A stretch of DNA of 64,000 bases. Origin: Candidatus Burkholderia humilis. GTDB lineage: Bacteria > Pseudomonadota > Gammaproteobacteria > Burkholderiales > Burkholderiaceae. Below the pieces are notes generated by a model. The model worked only from the letters and a program-made list of their open reading frames with translations. It did not search any database and was not told the DNA's origin. The stretch spans positions 17,602 through 81,601 of the forward strand of contig LFMX01000012.1 in NCBI GenBank assembly GCA_001184405.1. Direction: 5' to 3'. The position numbers and the translations under genes were made by a program. This document shows positions 1-8,558 of this stretch, piece after piece (within the stretch, counting starts at the first letter, position 1; each line of letters starts with the position of its first letter).

Positions 1-126
1 GTTTCAATACCGCCCGATGCTTGCTTCGGGGTCTTCGCCGACATGTTTTGTTTGCCGGCAGCGCAATATTGACAAACTTGAGGTGTTTTCGCGCTCTGTC
101 CGAATGGCATAGCCCAAATTGCACAA

Positions 127-149
127 AAACCCCGCGTAAAGCGGGGTTT
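127..149. terminator. Intrinsic terminator hairpin
   Basis: A 9-bp perfect stem (127-135 with 141-149, four C/G pairs flanked by A/T) encloses a 5-base loop. The A-tract on one side and T-tract on the other let it work in both directions. It lies just downstream of the minus-strand DUF2863 gene and probably ends that transcript. Confidence 0.8.
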
Positions 150-194
150 GTTGATTGTTTAAGCAGTAAATTTTCAGTTATCGACTGATTCAAA

Positions 195-1409
195 TCAATG
201 AAAATGCGGCTGCGCGGGTTCGGCGTCCTCCGGCATCTCCGCATGCACGATCTCACCGAGTGGATCTGCGTAGAGCGGAACGCCGCAGTCGTCACAGAAT
301 TCCGGCTCGAAGCGGCCAGCATGACGCCGTACGTCCGTTACGCCCGATTTCTTGAGCAATTCCACGATTTCCTCGACCGGACCATTCGCGCCTTCCAGAT
401 CGACGGCTTCCTCGTCCATGCCCGACTCGCCGTTTTCCCGGCCATAGAGCGGCCACACGACGCCGTAGATCACGTCATTGCTGCCGCGCCGCGTAAATCC
501 GATCCGGTATTCGTCGATACGCCGTTCGCCGAAACCCGCGATGACCGCGCGCAGTTCCTGCGGCGCGGTGCCGAGTGTGTCGAACAGATAGCGCACGGCG
601 GTGCGTACGGTGTGGGGGCGTACTTGCTCGTCGGCATCACGACAAGCCGAGTAATAGGCATCAGGCAGCAAACATTCGAACTCGCAGCCAGGCAGGATCG
701 ATGCGAAACTTGGCCCGCCTTGTGCGGCCCATTGTCCAAGGCACTGCCCACGTTCCACGCGGCTGCCGTTCTCATCTTCCTGCCAGCGAAAGATGGTGCC
801 GCTTGCCGGCACGATGGCAACGGCGAGCAGAAAGCGCGGGTCGGCGAGGATCGGCGATGTCTCGGGTAAGTCTGACAGGTTCAGACGCGCGGTCGTGCCG
901 CCGAGCGCGCTCTGCGTCAATTGCTGGGCAAGGCGTGCGGTATCGATATGATGGCGCGGCAATTGATCGATGCTATACAGATATGGCGCAACGGCAACGC
1001 GCGCGCCGGCCGCAAGCACGTGCGCCTGGAGTTGAGCGCGCAACGCGTCGAGCGTGTCGGCCTTCAGTGTGCCGGACGGAATCGCGTAGCGCGTCCACGC
1101 GAGCACTGGCGCGGCGATCAGAAGCGCTTCATGCGGCGCGCCGTCGATATCGACCGTGAACGACTCGCTGTGCGTCTCGGCCATGTCGGCGAGCGCGCCG
1201 TAGGCATCGGGATGATTCTGCTGGAGGTGATCAAGAGCGGCGTCGAGCGTCGTTTGGTTGCCGTTTCGCACGAGTTTGGCGATGAGCGTGTCGAGGCGGG
1301 CTTCCCAGAAGCGATCTTCGACACGGCTGCCCGACGCGAAAAGCGCGAGCGATAGGCTGACGAGCTTGTCGGCATCCGGGGGAATACGTTTTGCGATTCG
1401 CGAGCGCAT
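195..1409 (-). CDS. DUF2863 family protein
   Basis: This intact 404-residue reading frame starts at ATG. It resembles the DUF2863 family, cytoplasmic proteins of unknown function found in Burkholderiales. No signal peptide or membrane segment is visible. The C-terminal part holds a CDDCG motif (about residue 372) followed by an acidic, His-containing tail; with no second Cys pair nearby a zinc ribbon is only a possibility. It is the last gene of the minus-strand run that begins with phaC, but a non-coding gap separates it from the broken phaA, so it may have its own promoter. The family name is from memory of similar proteins; no enzymatic role can be assigned. Confidence 0.6.
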   Translation of the reverse strand: MRSRIAKRIPPDADKLVSLSLALFASGSRVEDRFWEARLDTLIAKLVRNGNQTTLDAALDHLQQNHPDAYGALADMAETHSESFTVDIDGAPHEALLIAAPVLAWTRYAIPSGTLKADTLDALRAQLQAHVLAAGARVAVAPYLYSIDQLPRHHIDTARLAQQLTQSALGGTTARLNLSDLPETSPILADPRFLLAVAIVPASGTIFRWQEDENGSRVERGQCLGQWAAQGGPSFASILPGCEFECLLPDAYYSACRDADEQVRPHTVRTAVRYLFDTLGTAPQELRAVIAGFGERRIDEYRIGFTRRGSNDVIYGVVWPLYGRENGESGMDEEAVDLEGANGPVEEIVELLKKSGVTDVRRHAGRFEPEFCDDCGVPLYADPLGEIVHAEMPEDAEPAQPHFH

Positions 1410-1752
1410 ATCAGTACAAGTTAACTAGGGCAGAGAATTTTTAATTATAGTCTTTTGGCCCGCTTGTTTACCGCACGGCTGCAGCGCGGGTTCGCGAATG
1501 TCCGACTGGACGATGCCGGACGTTTCGAAATGACGCGCCCGGACTCCAAAATTTTCTCGCGAAGGCGCTTGCATCTCGTTCATTCAGTCACTAAAATTCC
1601 GTTCCTTCGCGATTCGATAAACGCGAAGGAAGCGGGAGAAGGCGGTTCGGGCAGCGCATTCAGTGTGGTGGGTTTGAAGCTTTGAACGCAGTCAGCAAGA
1701 AAAAATAGTTTCTAAATTCTTGTTGACATTAACCGAAACGTTGTTCATAGTT
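1410..1752. other. Non-coding gap where phaB and phaR are expected
   Basis: No gene is visible in these 343 bases. The stretch is more AT-rich than its surroundings near 1690-1750. In Burkholderia the usual order is phaC-phaA-phaB-phaR, so acetoacetyl-CoA reductase and the PHB regulator should lie here or just beyond. Their absence, together with the missing 3' end of phaA, suggests one deletion took the end of phaA, phaB and phaR. A short open frame at 1455-1685 has no recognisable sequence. Confidence 0.5.
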
Positions 1753-2737
1753 TTATTGTTGTGCTGCTGATGCAGCGACGCAAGACGGTGGCAAAGTTGA
1801 ACTGTCTGCGGGGTGTGCGCTCCAGCCCGCGCGCTCCAGACAACGCTTCGATGCCGGCACCGGGCCCATGCCCATCACTTTCGGATCGACGCCCGCGTTC
1901 GCGTACGCCTTGATGCGCGCGAGCGGCGTCAAACCGAGCGCTTCCGCCTTTTTTGCCGACATCACCACGACTGCCGCCGCGCCGTCATTGATACCCGACG
2001 CATTCGCCGCCGTCACCGTGCCTTCCTTCGAGAACGCAGGCTTCAGACCGGACAACGCCTCGGCCGTCACGCCGTGACGCACGAATTCATCGGTCTTGAA
2101 TTGCAGCGGATCGCCTTTGCGTTGCGGGATCAGGATCGGGACGATTTCGTCATCGAAACGGCCGGACTTTTGTGCGGCTTCCGCCTTGTTCTGCGACAGC
2201 GCCGCGAATGCGTCCTGCTGCTCGCGCGTGATGCCGTATTCCTTTGCGACATTCTCCGCTGTCGTGCCCATGTGGTAGTTGTTATAAACGTACCACAGGC
2301 CATCGACGATCATCGAGTCGATAACTGGCGTCGCCCATGCGGAAACCGTCGCGCGAGCCCGGCAGCACATGCAGCGGTGCGCTCATATTTTCCTGACCAC
2401 CGGCAATGACGATGTCCGCATCGCCCGCGATGATCGCGTTGGCCGCCAGCATCACGGCCTTCAGGCCGGAGCCGCACACCTTGTTGATCGTCATGCCCAG
2501 CACCATGTCGGGCAAGCCGGCCTTGATGACCGACTGGCGCGCCGGGTTCTGTCCCGAACCCACTGTCAACACCTGGCCCAGAATCACTTCGCTCACCTGA
2601 TCCGGCTTCACACCCGAGCGCTCCAGCACCACCTTGATCACTGCCGCGCCGAGACCCGGCGCCGCGATCTTCGCGAGCGAGCCGCCGAACTTGCCGACCG
2701 CGGTCCGCGCGGCCGATACGATCACTGCGTCAGTCAT
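1753..2737 (-). pseudogene. phaA: Acetyl-CoA acetyltransferase PhaA, frameshifted and 3'-truncated
   Basis: This was the thiolase that condenses two acetyl-CoA to acetoacetyl-CoA, first step of polyhydroxybutyrate synthesis. The start at 2737 follows an AAGGA ribosome site. The N-terminal half holds the active-site loop NKVCGSGLKAV with the acylated Cys. About one base is lost near 2322, moving the frame between GFRMGDA and the following IDSMIVDG. After CLERAGW (about 1825) homology stops: the C-terminal domain with NEAFAAQ, the GHP histidine motif and the final catalytic Cys (CIGGGMG) is absent, replaced by unrelated sequence. The gene is certainly non-functional as read. It sits 83 bases behind phaC in the same orientation. 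Confidence 0.88.
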
Positions 2738-2820
2738 TTTCGTTTCCTTTGGCATCGAAGGTTAATGTGTTTCCAATCAGCAGCGTGCGCTCGAACTCGA
2801 GCGCACCGTCCTCATGCCGT

Positions 2821-4892
2821 TCAGAAGTCCCGTTCCAGCACATAGCGCCCGGGAGCCGGCTCGATCACCGGATGAGCCTTCGAACCCTGCGCCGAACCAG
2901 CCTTGACCTGCTCGCCCGCGTTCTGCGCGAGCCATTGCGACCACGCCGGCCACCAGCTTCCGGGATGCTCGGTGGCCGCTTCGAACCATGCGTCAGCTTC
3001 TTCGGGCAGACGCTCGGCGTCGCTGTCGATGATCCAGTAACTGCGCTTGTTCTTCGACGGCGGATTGATCACGCCCGCAATGTGCCCCGATGCGCCGAGC
3101 ACGAACTTCTATAGCCCGCCGAGAATGGATGCGGACGCATAAGCTGATTTCCACGGCACGATATCGGTCTTCGCGTGATCCGTAGATGAAGACCGGCAGC
3201 GTGAGGCTCGTGAGACCGACTTTCTCGCCGCACATGGTCAGCGCGTTCGGGTCCTTCAGCTTGTTCTCCAGATACGTGTTGCGCAAATACCAGACGCACA
3301 TCGGGCCGGGCAAGTTGGTCGAATCGCTATTCCAGAACAGCAGATCCAACGCTTGCGGCGTGCGTCCTTTGAGATAGTTGTCGACGACGTAGTTCCACAC
3401 CAGATCGTTCGGGCGCAGATACGAGAACGTGTTCGCGAACTCGACGCCGCGCATCAGACCCGCGGGCCTGCCGTTCTTGCCGCCGATCGCCTGCTCGCGC
3501 ATCTGCACGTGCGCTTCGTCGACGAACACATCGAGCACGCCGGTGTCGGAGAAATCGAGCATGGACGTGAGCAGCGTCATCGATGCGGCCGGCTCTTCGC
3601 CGCGCGCCTTCGCGACCGCGAGCGCCGTCGCCAAAATCGTCCCGCCGATGCAAAAGCCCAGCGTATTGACCTGTTCCTCGCCGGTGATGTCCTTCATGAC
3701 ATCGATGCAATCCAGCACGCCCTGCTGCACGTAGTCGTCCCAATCCTTGTCCGCGATCGACTGATTGGCGTTGCGCCACGACAGGATGAACACCTGCTGG
3801 CCCTGCTCGAGCGCATAACGCACGAGCGAGCTTTCCTGCGACAGATCGAGAATGTAGAACTTGTTGATGTAAGGCGGCACGATCACGAGCGGACGCCCGT
3901 ACACCTTCGGCGTGAGCGGCTTGTACTGGATCAGCTGCACGAGATCGTTCTCGTACACGACCGCGCCTTCCGTCGACGCAATGTTTTTTCCCGACCGTAA
4001 AGCGCGATTCATCCGACTGCGAAATCTTGCCGCACCGCATGTCGGAGAGCAGATTCATCATGCCCTGACGCAGACTTTCGCCCTTGCTTTCGATAAGCGT
4101 CTTCTGCGCATCCGGATTCAGCGCGAAGTAGTTGCTCGGCGATGCTGCCGCCGCCCATTGCTGCACGGTGAAACGAATGCGCTCGCGCGTTTTCGGATCG
4201 CTTTGCACGGCGTCCGCGAGTTCCTGCAAATAACGCGCGTTGAGCAGATACCACACCACCGTGAACGCGAACGCGGGCGTGCTTTGCCAGGTGGTATCCG
4301 AGAAGCGGCGGTTTTTCAGCGCCGAAAGATCGATTTGCTGCTCGCCCGCTTGCTTGAGCAACTCGGCGGCATCGCGCGAATAATCGCTTTGCAGTTGATG
4401 CAGACGCTCAGGGGCAATCGCCGCCGTCGGGATTTTCGGCAAGGTCGGCAAGCCTTGCATCGCCGTGCCAAAGCCGGGCATGCTGCTCGCGAGCTTCGCG
4501 AATTCCGCCAGGCCGTTCATCTTCGAGAAATCGGGCATCTGCGGCATGGCGCCGAAATTCGCGAACGGATTAGGCGCGCTGCCCAAACCGGCCCCCAGAT
4601 TCGCAAACGGATTCGGGAATCCGTTCAGGCCCGCGCCGAAACCCGGAAATGCGGAAACCGGATTGCTGGACGCCTTTTCTCCATCCGGTTTATTCGGCTG
4701 AAGATTCGCATTTGGTGTGAATTGAGCCCATTGCGCGGGATCGGCGACCGTGCGCCACGCGACCGGGCGCCACGCGTTGAGCCATTGATCGAACGCTTGC
4801 TGTACGCCTGTCGTATCGGCTGAAGATGCTTGTGCCGTTGAGCTGTCGGCGGTACGGGAGCGGGAAGTAAAGGAAGAGTTTTTGGAAGCCAT
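2821..4892 (-). pseudogene. phaC: Class I polyhydroxyalkanoate synthase PhaC, multiply broken
   Basis: The intact family polymerises 3-hydroxybutyryl-CoA into storage granules. From the ATG at 4892 the N-terminal region is rich in repeated PNPFAN-type Gly/Asn segments. The alpha/beta-hydrolase core follows in another frame, with lipase-like box GFCIGGT (catalytic Cys) and the region of the catalytic Asp. The C-terminal part with catalytic His (GASGHIAGV) is in a third frame. Three lesions are visible: an extra A in a six-A run at 3984-3989, an extra base near 3166, and a stop at 3109-3111 replacing a Tyr codon. The homopolymer shift alone could be a sequencing error; the other two make a pseudogene the better reading. 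It heads the decayed pha operon. Confidence 0.9.
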
Positions 4893-5215
4893 ACCCGCTA
4901 TTGACCTGTAAGTCTCGCAACACTGATTGCTGATGCAGGCATCGCCGGGCTTCTCGACCAGCGCGCAAATGTTGGTGCGCCTATGCGCGTGGCAAGAGTG
5001 CCTTGCTACGCCGTGCCCGATTGAATGAATTCCGGGAACATTCTTGCTCTAGCGCGACACACCTGTCAATGCTTCGATCCGATTTTGCCGCAGTGCGATA
5101 TTTTTTTAATTATCGTTTTCCCCCATCAGAATTATTGCGAGTTTTCGCGTGAAGCAGGGGTTTTCGTCGAATGAGAAACGAATGTGACAACGCGTTCGAA
5201 ATTCGCTGACCGCGA
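4893..5215. other. Intergenic region upstream of phaC
   Basis: These 323 bases between the pgeF remnant and phaC hold no gene. They are AT-rich around 5100-5135, as expected for the phaC promoter region, but I cannot place convincing -35 and -10 boxes or a terminator. Confidence 0.4.
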
Positions 5216-6036
5216 TCAGTCGGCGAGCCAGATCATCGCGGCCATGCGGCCCGTGATGCGATCGCGCCGGTACGAATAGAAGCGCGCTTGCTCCGTCACC
5301 GTGCAGTGCGTGCCGCCATGAATGCGCGATGCATCCACGCCGAGGTCCGCCAGACGCAATCGCGCGAGCGTGTAGATGTCGGCGAGAAATTTGCCCGGCG
5401 CATCGGTGGGCACGAACGCGGCGGCGGTGGCATCACGGCGCGCTCCCTTCGATGCAGCGAGAAACGCCTCGCGCACGTCTTCGCCGACTTCGAACGTAGC
5501 CGGTCCGATGGCCGCGCCGAGAAACGCATTCAATCGCGATGACAACACGCCCGCGAGCCGCGCGACCCGCTCGCCCGTCTTCTCGACGATGCTCGCCGCC
5601 AGCCCGCAGGCGCCGCACCGACCGCGCGGCCTTCGTCATCGCAAAAGAGCACCAGAAGGCAGTCCGCCGTCATCGCCACGCAGACGACGTTCGGCTGATC
5701 GGTCACGCTCGCGTCCGCGCGAATGGTTTCGCCGTTGGCGCGGCGTGCGAGCACGTCGGCGATGTCTTCCACTTGCGCGCTGTGAATCTGCGAGAGCCAT
5801 GCGGCTTGCGACAAGCCGGTCATCGCGAGTGCGCGGCGGCGATTTTCGTGGACGGCGTCGAGCGCGTCATCGGTCGACAGGCCGAGATTGAGCCCGCCCG
5901 CGCGGAGCGTGTCGCCATCGTACGCGCCGCCGGTACTCACGCCGCCCGTGCGCGTCGTCATGAACGCGTGAACGCGCGGCGATACGCGCCATTGCGGCCA
6001 CAGGCAATCTTTCTTCTCGAGCGTTGCGAATGTCAT
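5216..6036 (-). pseudogene. pgeF: Purine nucleoside phosphorylase-like PgeF/YfiH, frameshifted
   Basis: The family (formerly laccase-like, YfiH) is a Zn-dependent phosphorylase/deaminase that also edits peptidoglycan precursors. The start at 6036 overlaps the rluD stop by four bases. The N-terminal part keeps FMTTRTGGVS, the first His motif (LSQIHSAQV) and TADCLLVLF. Near 5580-5620 about 13 bases are missing, removing the HAGWRG motif that carries a metal-ligand His and shifting the frame. The remaining C-terminal part (from RLNAFLGAAIGP through RDRITGRMAAMIWL) continues in another frame. The deletion lies where an 11-base sequence is expected twice, suggesting slippage. Loss of the ligand makes restored function unlikely. 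Confidence 0.85.
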
Positions 6037-7187
6037 GCTTCGTCGTCCTCGTAATCGTCTTCTGCCCAGTCTTCGTCGTCGCGGACTTCGTAGACTTCGG
6101 TGAAGTCATCGTCTTCGTCGTAGTCGATTTGTTCGTCCGCACCGAAGTTGAGTTCCGTCGCGAGCAGCGCCATGTCTTCGGGCACGTCGGCGCGCCAGTG
6201 CACGTCCTTGCCCGTCGCCGGATGAATCAGCCCGAGCCGCCACGCATGCAGCGCCTGACGCGAAAAGTCGTTCGGCAGCGGCTTCACCGAACGCTTGCCG
6301 CGCGCGTGACCATAGACCGGATCGCCCAGCAGCGGATGCTGGATATGCGCGCAATGCACGCGAATCTGATGCGTGCGGCCGGTTTCGAGATCGCAATGAA
6401 TGGCGCTGACCGGTTGACCGTGCCACGACGTGCGATCGACGGTGCGGAAATGCGTGCGCGCCGCCTTGCCCGATGCCGTCTTCACCACCGCCATGCGCGT
6501 GCGTTCGCGCGGATCGCGGCCGATGGGCGCATCGATGGTGCCGTCCTTCGGCATGTTGCCCCACACGAACGCGACGTATCGGCGCTTCACCGTGCGCGCC
6601 TGCAATTGACGCACAAGGTCCGTTTGCGCTTCGAGCGTGCGCGCGACGACCATCAGCCCCGACGTTTCCTTATCCAGCCGATGCACGATGCCCGCACGCG
6701 GCAGACCGGCGGCGGCATCGCCATAACGGTGCAGCAGGCCGTTGAGCAGCGTGCCGCTCCAGTTTTCCGCCGCCGGATGCACGACCATGCCCGCAGGCTT
6801 ATTGATGACGACGAGCGTGTCGTCTTCATAGACGATATGCAGCGGCACCGGCACCGGCGCGAACGCGAGCTGCTCGGGCAGCAGGTCCGGCACGAGTTCG
6901 ATGGTCGCGCCGAGCGGCACCGGCTGGCGCACTTTCGCGCTGGCGTCATCGACGAGCACGCGGCCTTCTTCGATCCACCCTTGCAGGCGGCTGCGCGAAA
7001 ACTCCGGGAAGACCTTCGCGAGCACCTTGTCGAGGCGATCGCCGGCGAGCTCATCCGGAACATGCGCGATGCGCGCCGCCTCGCTGCCTGCATGCGCCGA
7101 TGCAGCAGGTCCTGCGTCGTCGCGTAAGGCGCTTGGGCTATAATCTTTGAGTTGGTCTTTGGTACGACGAGTACTTGAGCGGGTCAT
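6033..7187 (-). CDS. rluD: 23S rRNA pseudouridine synthase RluD
   Basis: This enzyme isomerises uridines 1911/1915/1917 in helix 69 of 23S rRNA. The 384-residue product has an N-terminal S4 RNA-binding domain (about 50-110, LDKVLAKVF through GRVLVDD) and the catalytic core with [13 protein letters not shown], whose Asp is the nucleophile. The RTHQIRVH motif is present, then a very acidic C-terminal tail of about 35 residues rich in Asp/Glu. It is intact. It forms a unit with pgeF, whose start overlaps its stop, and is divergent from bamD, a common Burkholderia arrangement. The first 40 residues are poorly conserved, so the real start could be slightly internal. Confidence 0.92.
   Translation of the reverse strand: MTRSSTRRTKDQLKDYSPSALRDDAGPAASAHAGSEAARIAHVPDELAGDRLDKVLAKVFPEFSRSRLQGWIEEGRVLVDDASAKVRQPVPLGATIELVPDLLPEQLAFAPVPVPLHIVYEDDTLVVINKPAGMVVHPAAENWSGTLLNGLLHRYGDAAAGLPRAGIVHRLDKETSGLMVVARTLEAQTDLVRQLQARTVKRRYVAFVWGNMPKDGTIDAPIGRDPRERTRMAVVKTASGKAARTHFRTVDRTSWHGQPVSAIHCDLETGRTHQIRVHCAHIQHPLLGDPVYGHARGKRSVKPLPNDFSRQALHAWRLGLIHPATGKDVHWRADVPEDMALLATELNFGADEQIDYDEDDDFTEVYEVRDDEDWAEDDYEDDEA
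7139..7144 (+). promoter_or_regulatory. Possible -10 box for bamD
   Basis: A perfect TATAAT hexamer on the plus strand lies inside the 5' end of the divergent rluD gene, about 230 bases before the bamD start. No good -35 box is seen at 17 bases, so this is a weak call. Confidence 0.3.
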
Positions 7188-7373
7188 TTGAACGTGATTC
7201 GATGGGAAAACCCGCGTGATCGGTCATGTCGGCAGGCGGTTGCCTCGAGCGGACGATTGCGCGAAACAATGCTTCTCTCGTTGTGGACCGGAAAACAACG
7301 CGGGGAACCGCGCCGCAAACACGGCAGTCCACTGCTAAAAACAGCCAGATTCAGCCAGGAACAGCAAGCACTG

Positions 7374-8207
7374 ATGCGAGCCTTCAACACCATTCATCAC
7401 TCGATGCAGCAATCGATCAAGTATCTGGCGCTGGCCGTGAGCGTCGCCATTGTCACGGCCTGTCACGGCCTGCCCGAGAAGACCGATGAAACGGCAACTT
7501 GGAATAACAACAAATTATATACGGAGGCTCAGGACGCGCTGAACGGCCGCGACTGGGGCAAGTGCGCCAAGTACTTCGAAGCGCTCGAAGGCCGCGATCC
7601 GTTCGGTCACTTCGCGCAGCAGGCGCAGATCAATGTGGCGTACTGCAGCTGGAAAGACGGCGAAACGGCCAACGCGGATCAGGCGATCGACCGCTTCATC
7701 AAGCTGCATCCGGATCACCCCGAGATTTCGTACGCGTACTATCTCAAGGGCATGATCCACTTCAACGACGACCTCGGTCTTTTCGGCCGCTTCTCCGGTC
7801 AGGACATGAGCGAGCGCGATCCGAAGTCGCTGCGCGAGTCGTATGACCCGTTCAAGGTCGTCGTCGATAAATATCCGCAAAGCAAGTACGCGCCGGATGC
7901 CGCGCAGCGCATGCGTTATATCGTGAACGCGCTGGCATCGCATGAAGTGCACGCGGCGGACTATTACTACCGCCGTGGCGCGTATGTCGCCGCCATCAAC
8001 CGCGCGCAGCTCGCCATTCGCGAGTACAAGAACGCACCGGCAACCGAAGACGCGCTGCATATCATGATGCTGTCGTATCAGAGACTCGATCAGCCGCAAC
8101 TTGCCGATGACACCAAGCGCGTGCTCGCCGCTACGTTCCCCGACAGCCCGTATGTCACGGGCAAGAAGCGTCCGGGCACGGAAAAGGCGTGGTATCAGAT
8201 CTGGTGA
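7374..8207 (+). CDS. bamD: Outer-membrane assembly lipoprotein BamD
   Basis: BamD (ComL) is the essential lipoprotein partner of BamA in the complex that folds outer-membrane beta-barrels. The chosen ATG at 7374 opens a lipoprotein signal peptide with a hydrophobic stretch and a lipobox-like VTAC, giving a 277-residue precursor; the frame stays open upstream to 7188 but without signal-like sequence, and an internal ATG at 7404 is also possible. The mature part has TPR-like repeats (YTEAQDAL, FIKLHPDHPEISYAYYLKG, VDKYPQSKYAPDA, YYYRRGAY). It is intact and followed by a strong terminator, so it is probably monocistronic. Confidence 0.93.
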   Translation: MRAFNTIHHSMQQSIKYLALAVSVAIVTACHGLPEKTDETATWNNNKLYTEAQDALNGRDWGKCAKYFEALEGRDPFGHFAQQAQINVAYCSWKDGETANADQAIDRFIKLHPDHPEISYAYYLKGMIHFNDDLGLFGRFSGQDMSERDPKSLRESYDPFKVVVDKYPQSKYAPDAAQRMRYIVNALASHEVHAADYYYRRGAYVAAINRAQLAIREYKNAPATEDALHIMMLSYQRLDQPQLADDTKRVLAATFPDSPYVTGKKRPGTEKAWYQIW

Positions 8208-8230
8208 CCTTGTTTCACCGATGCAGTTGA

Positions 8231-8259
8231 AAAAAGGGCGTCTATGGACGCCCTTTTTT
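8231..8259 (+). terminator. Intrinsic terminator of bamD
   Basis: A stem of 12 bp (8231-8242 with 8247-8258) with a 4-base loop is flanked by A-run and T-run. It lies 24 bases past the bamD stop. The A-run lets it also stop dinG transcripts arriving on the other strand, though those must cross 300 bases first. Confidence 0.85.
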
Positions 8260-8260
8260 A

Positions 8261-8558
8261 TTGCACGAAATATCCCAATTTTTACGTAAAAATGTAGCAA
8301 TCCGTATCGTTTGTGGCATGTTGCGCGCCTTCAGACCATCGGATCGAGTCGCGACGTGAAAACCGGCCATCAAACGAATCCCGTCGATGAAACAACGCCC
8401 TTGCTCCAGGCGCTAACGGAATTCGGGCAAAGCGTCGTCTTTCAGAAGACGGAGAGGATTCACAGCGCGCAGCGTCATTCGAACGCCGAGGAGCGCATCG
8501 AGCAGGCGATTGAAAACGTTGTCAACTGCTCGTATTGGGCTCGATAAAACGCTGCCGA
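8261..8558. other. Convergent intergenic region, no gene seen
   Basis: About 300 bases between the bamD terminator and the end of dinG. An open frame at 8311-8547 has no recognisable motif or ribosome site, so I do not call it. Confidence 0.4.

Noticed and set aside
1455..1685. Open frame in the gap after phaA
   Set aside because: No ribosome site, no recognisable sequence, and the region looks like a deletion remnant.
5539..7127. Long antisense open frames opposite rluD and pgeF (and similar ones opposite dinG, hisS, dnaX and others)
   Set aside because: They are Arg/His-rich shadows of real genes, typical of GC-rich coding DNA read in the wrong frame.
8311..8547. Small open frame between bamD and dinG
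   Set aside because: No ribosome site, motif or supporting context; it may be chance in a high-GC genome.
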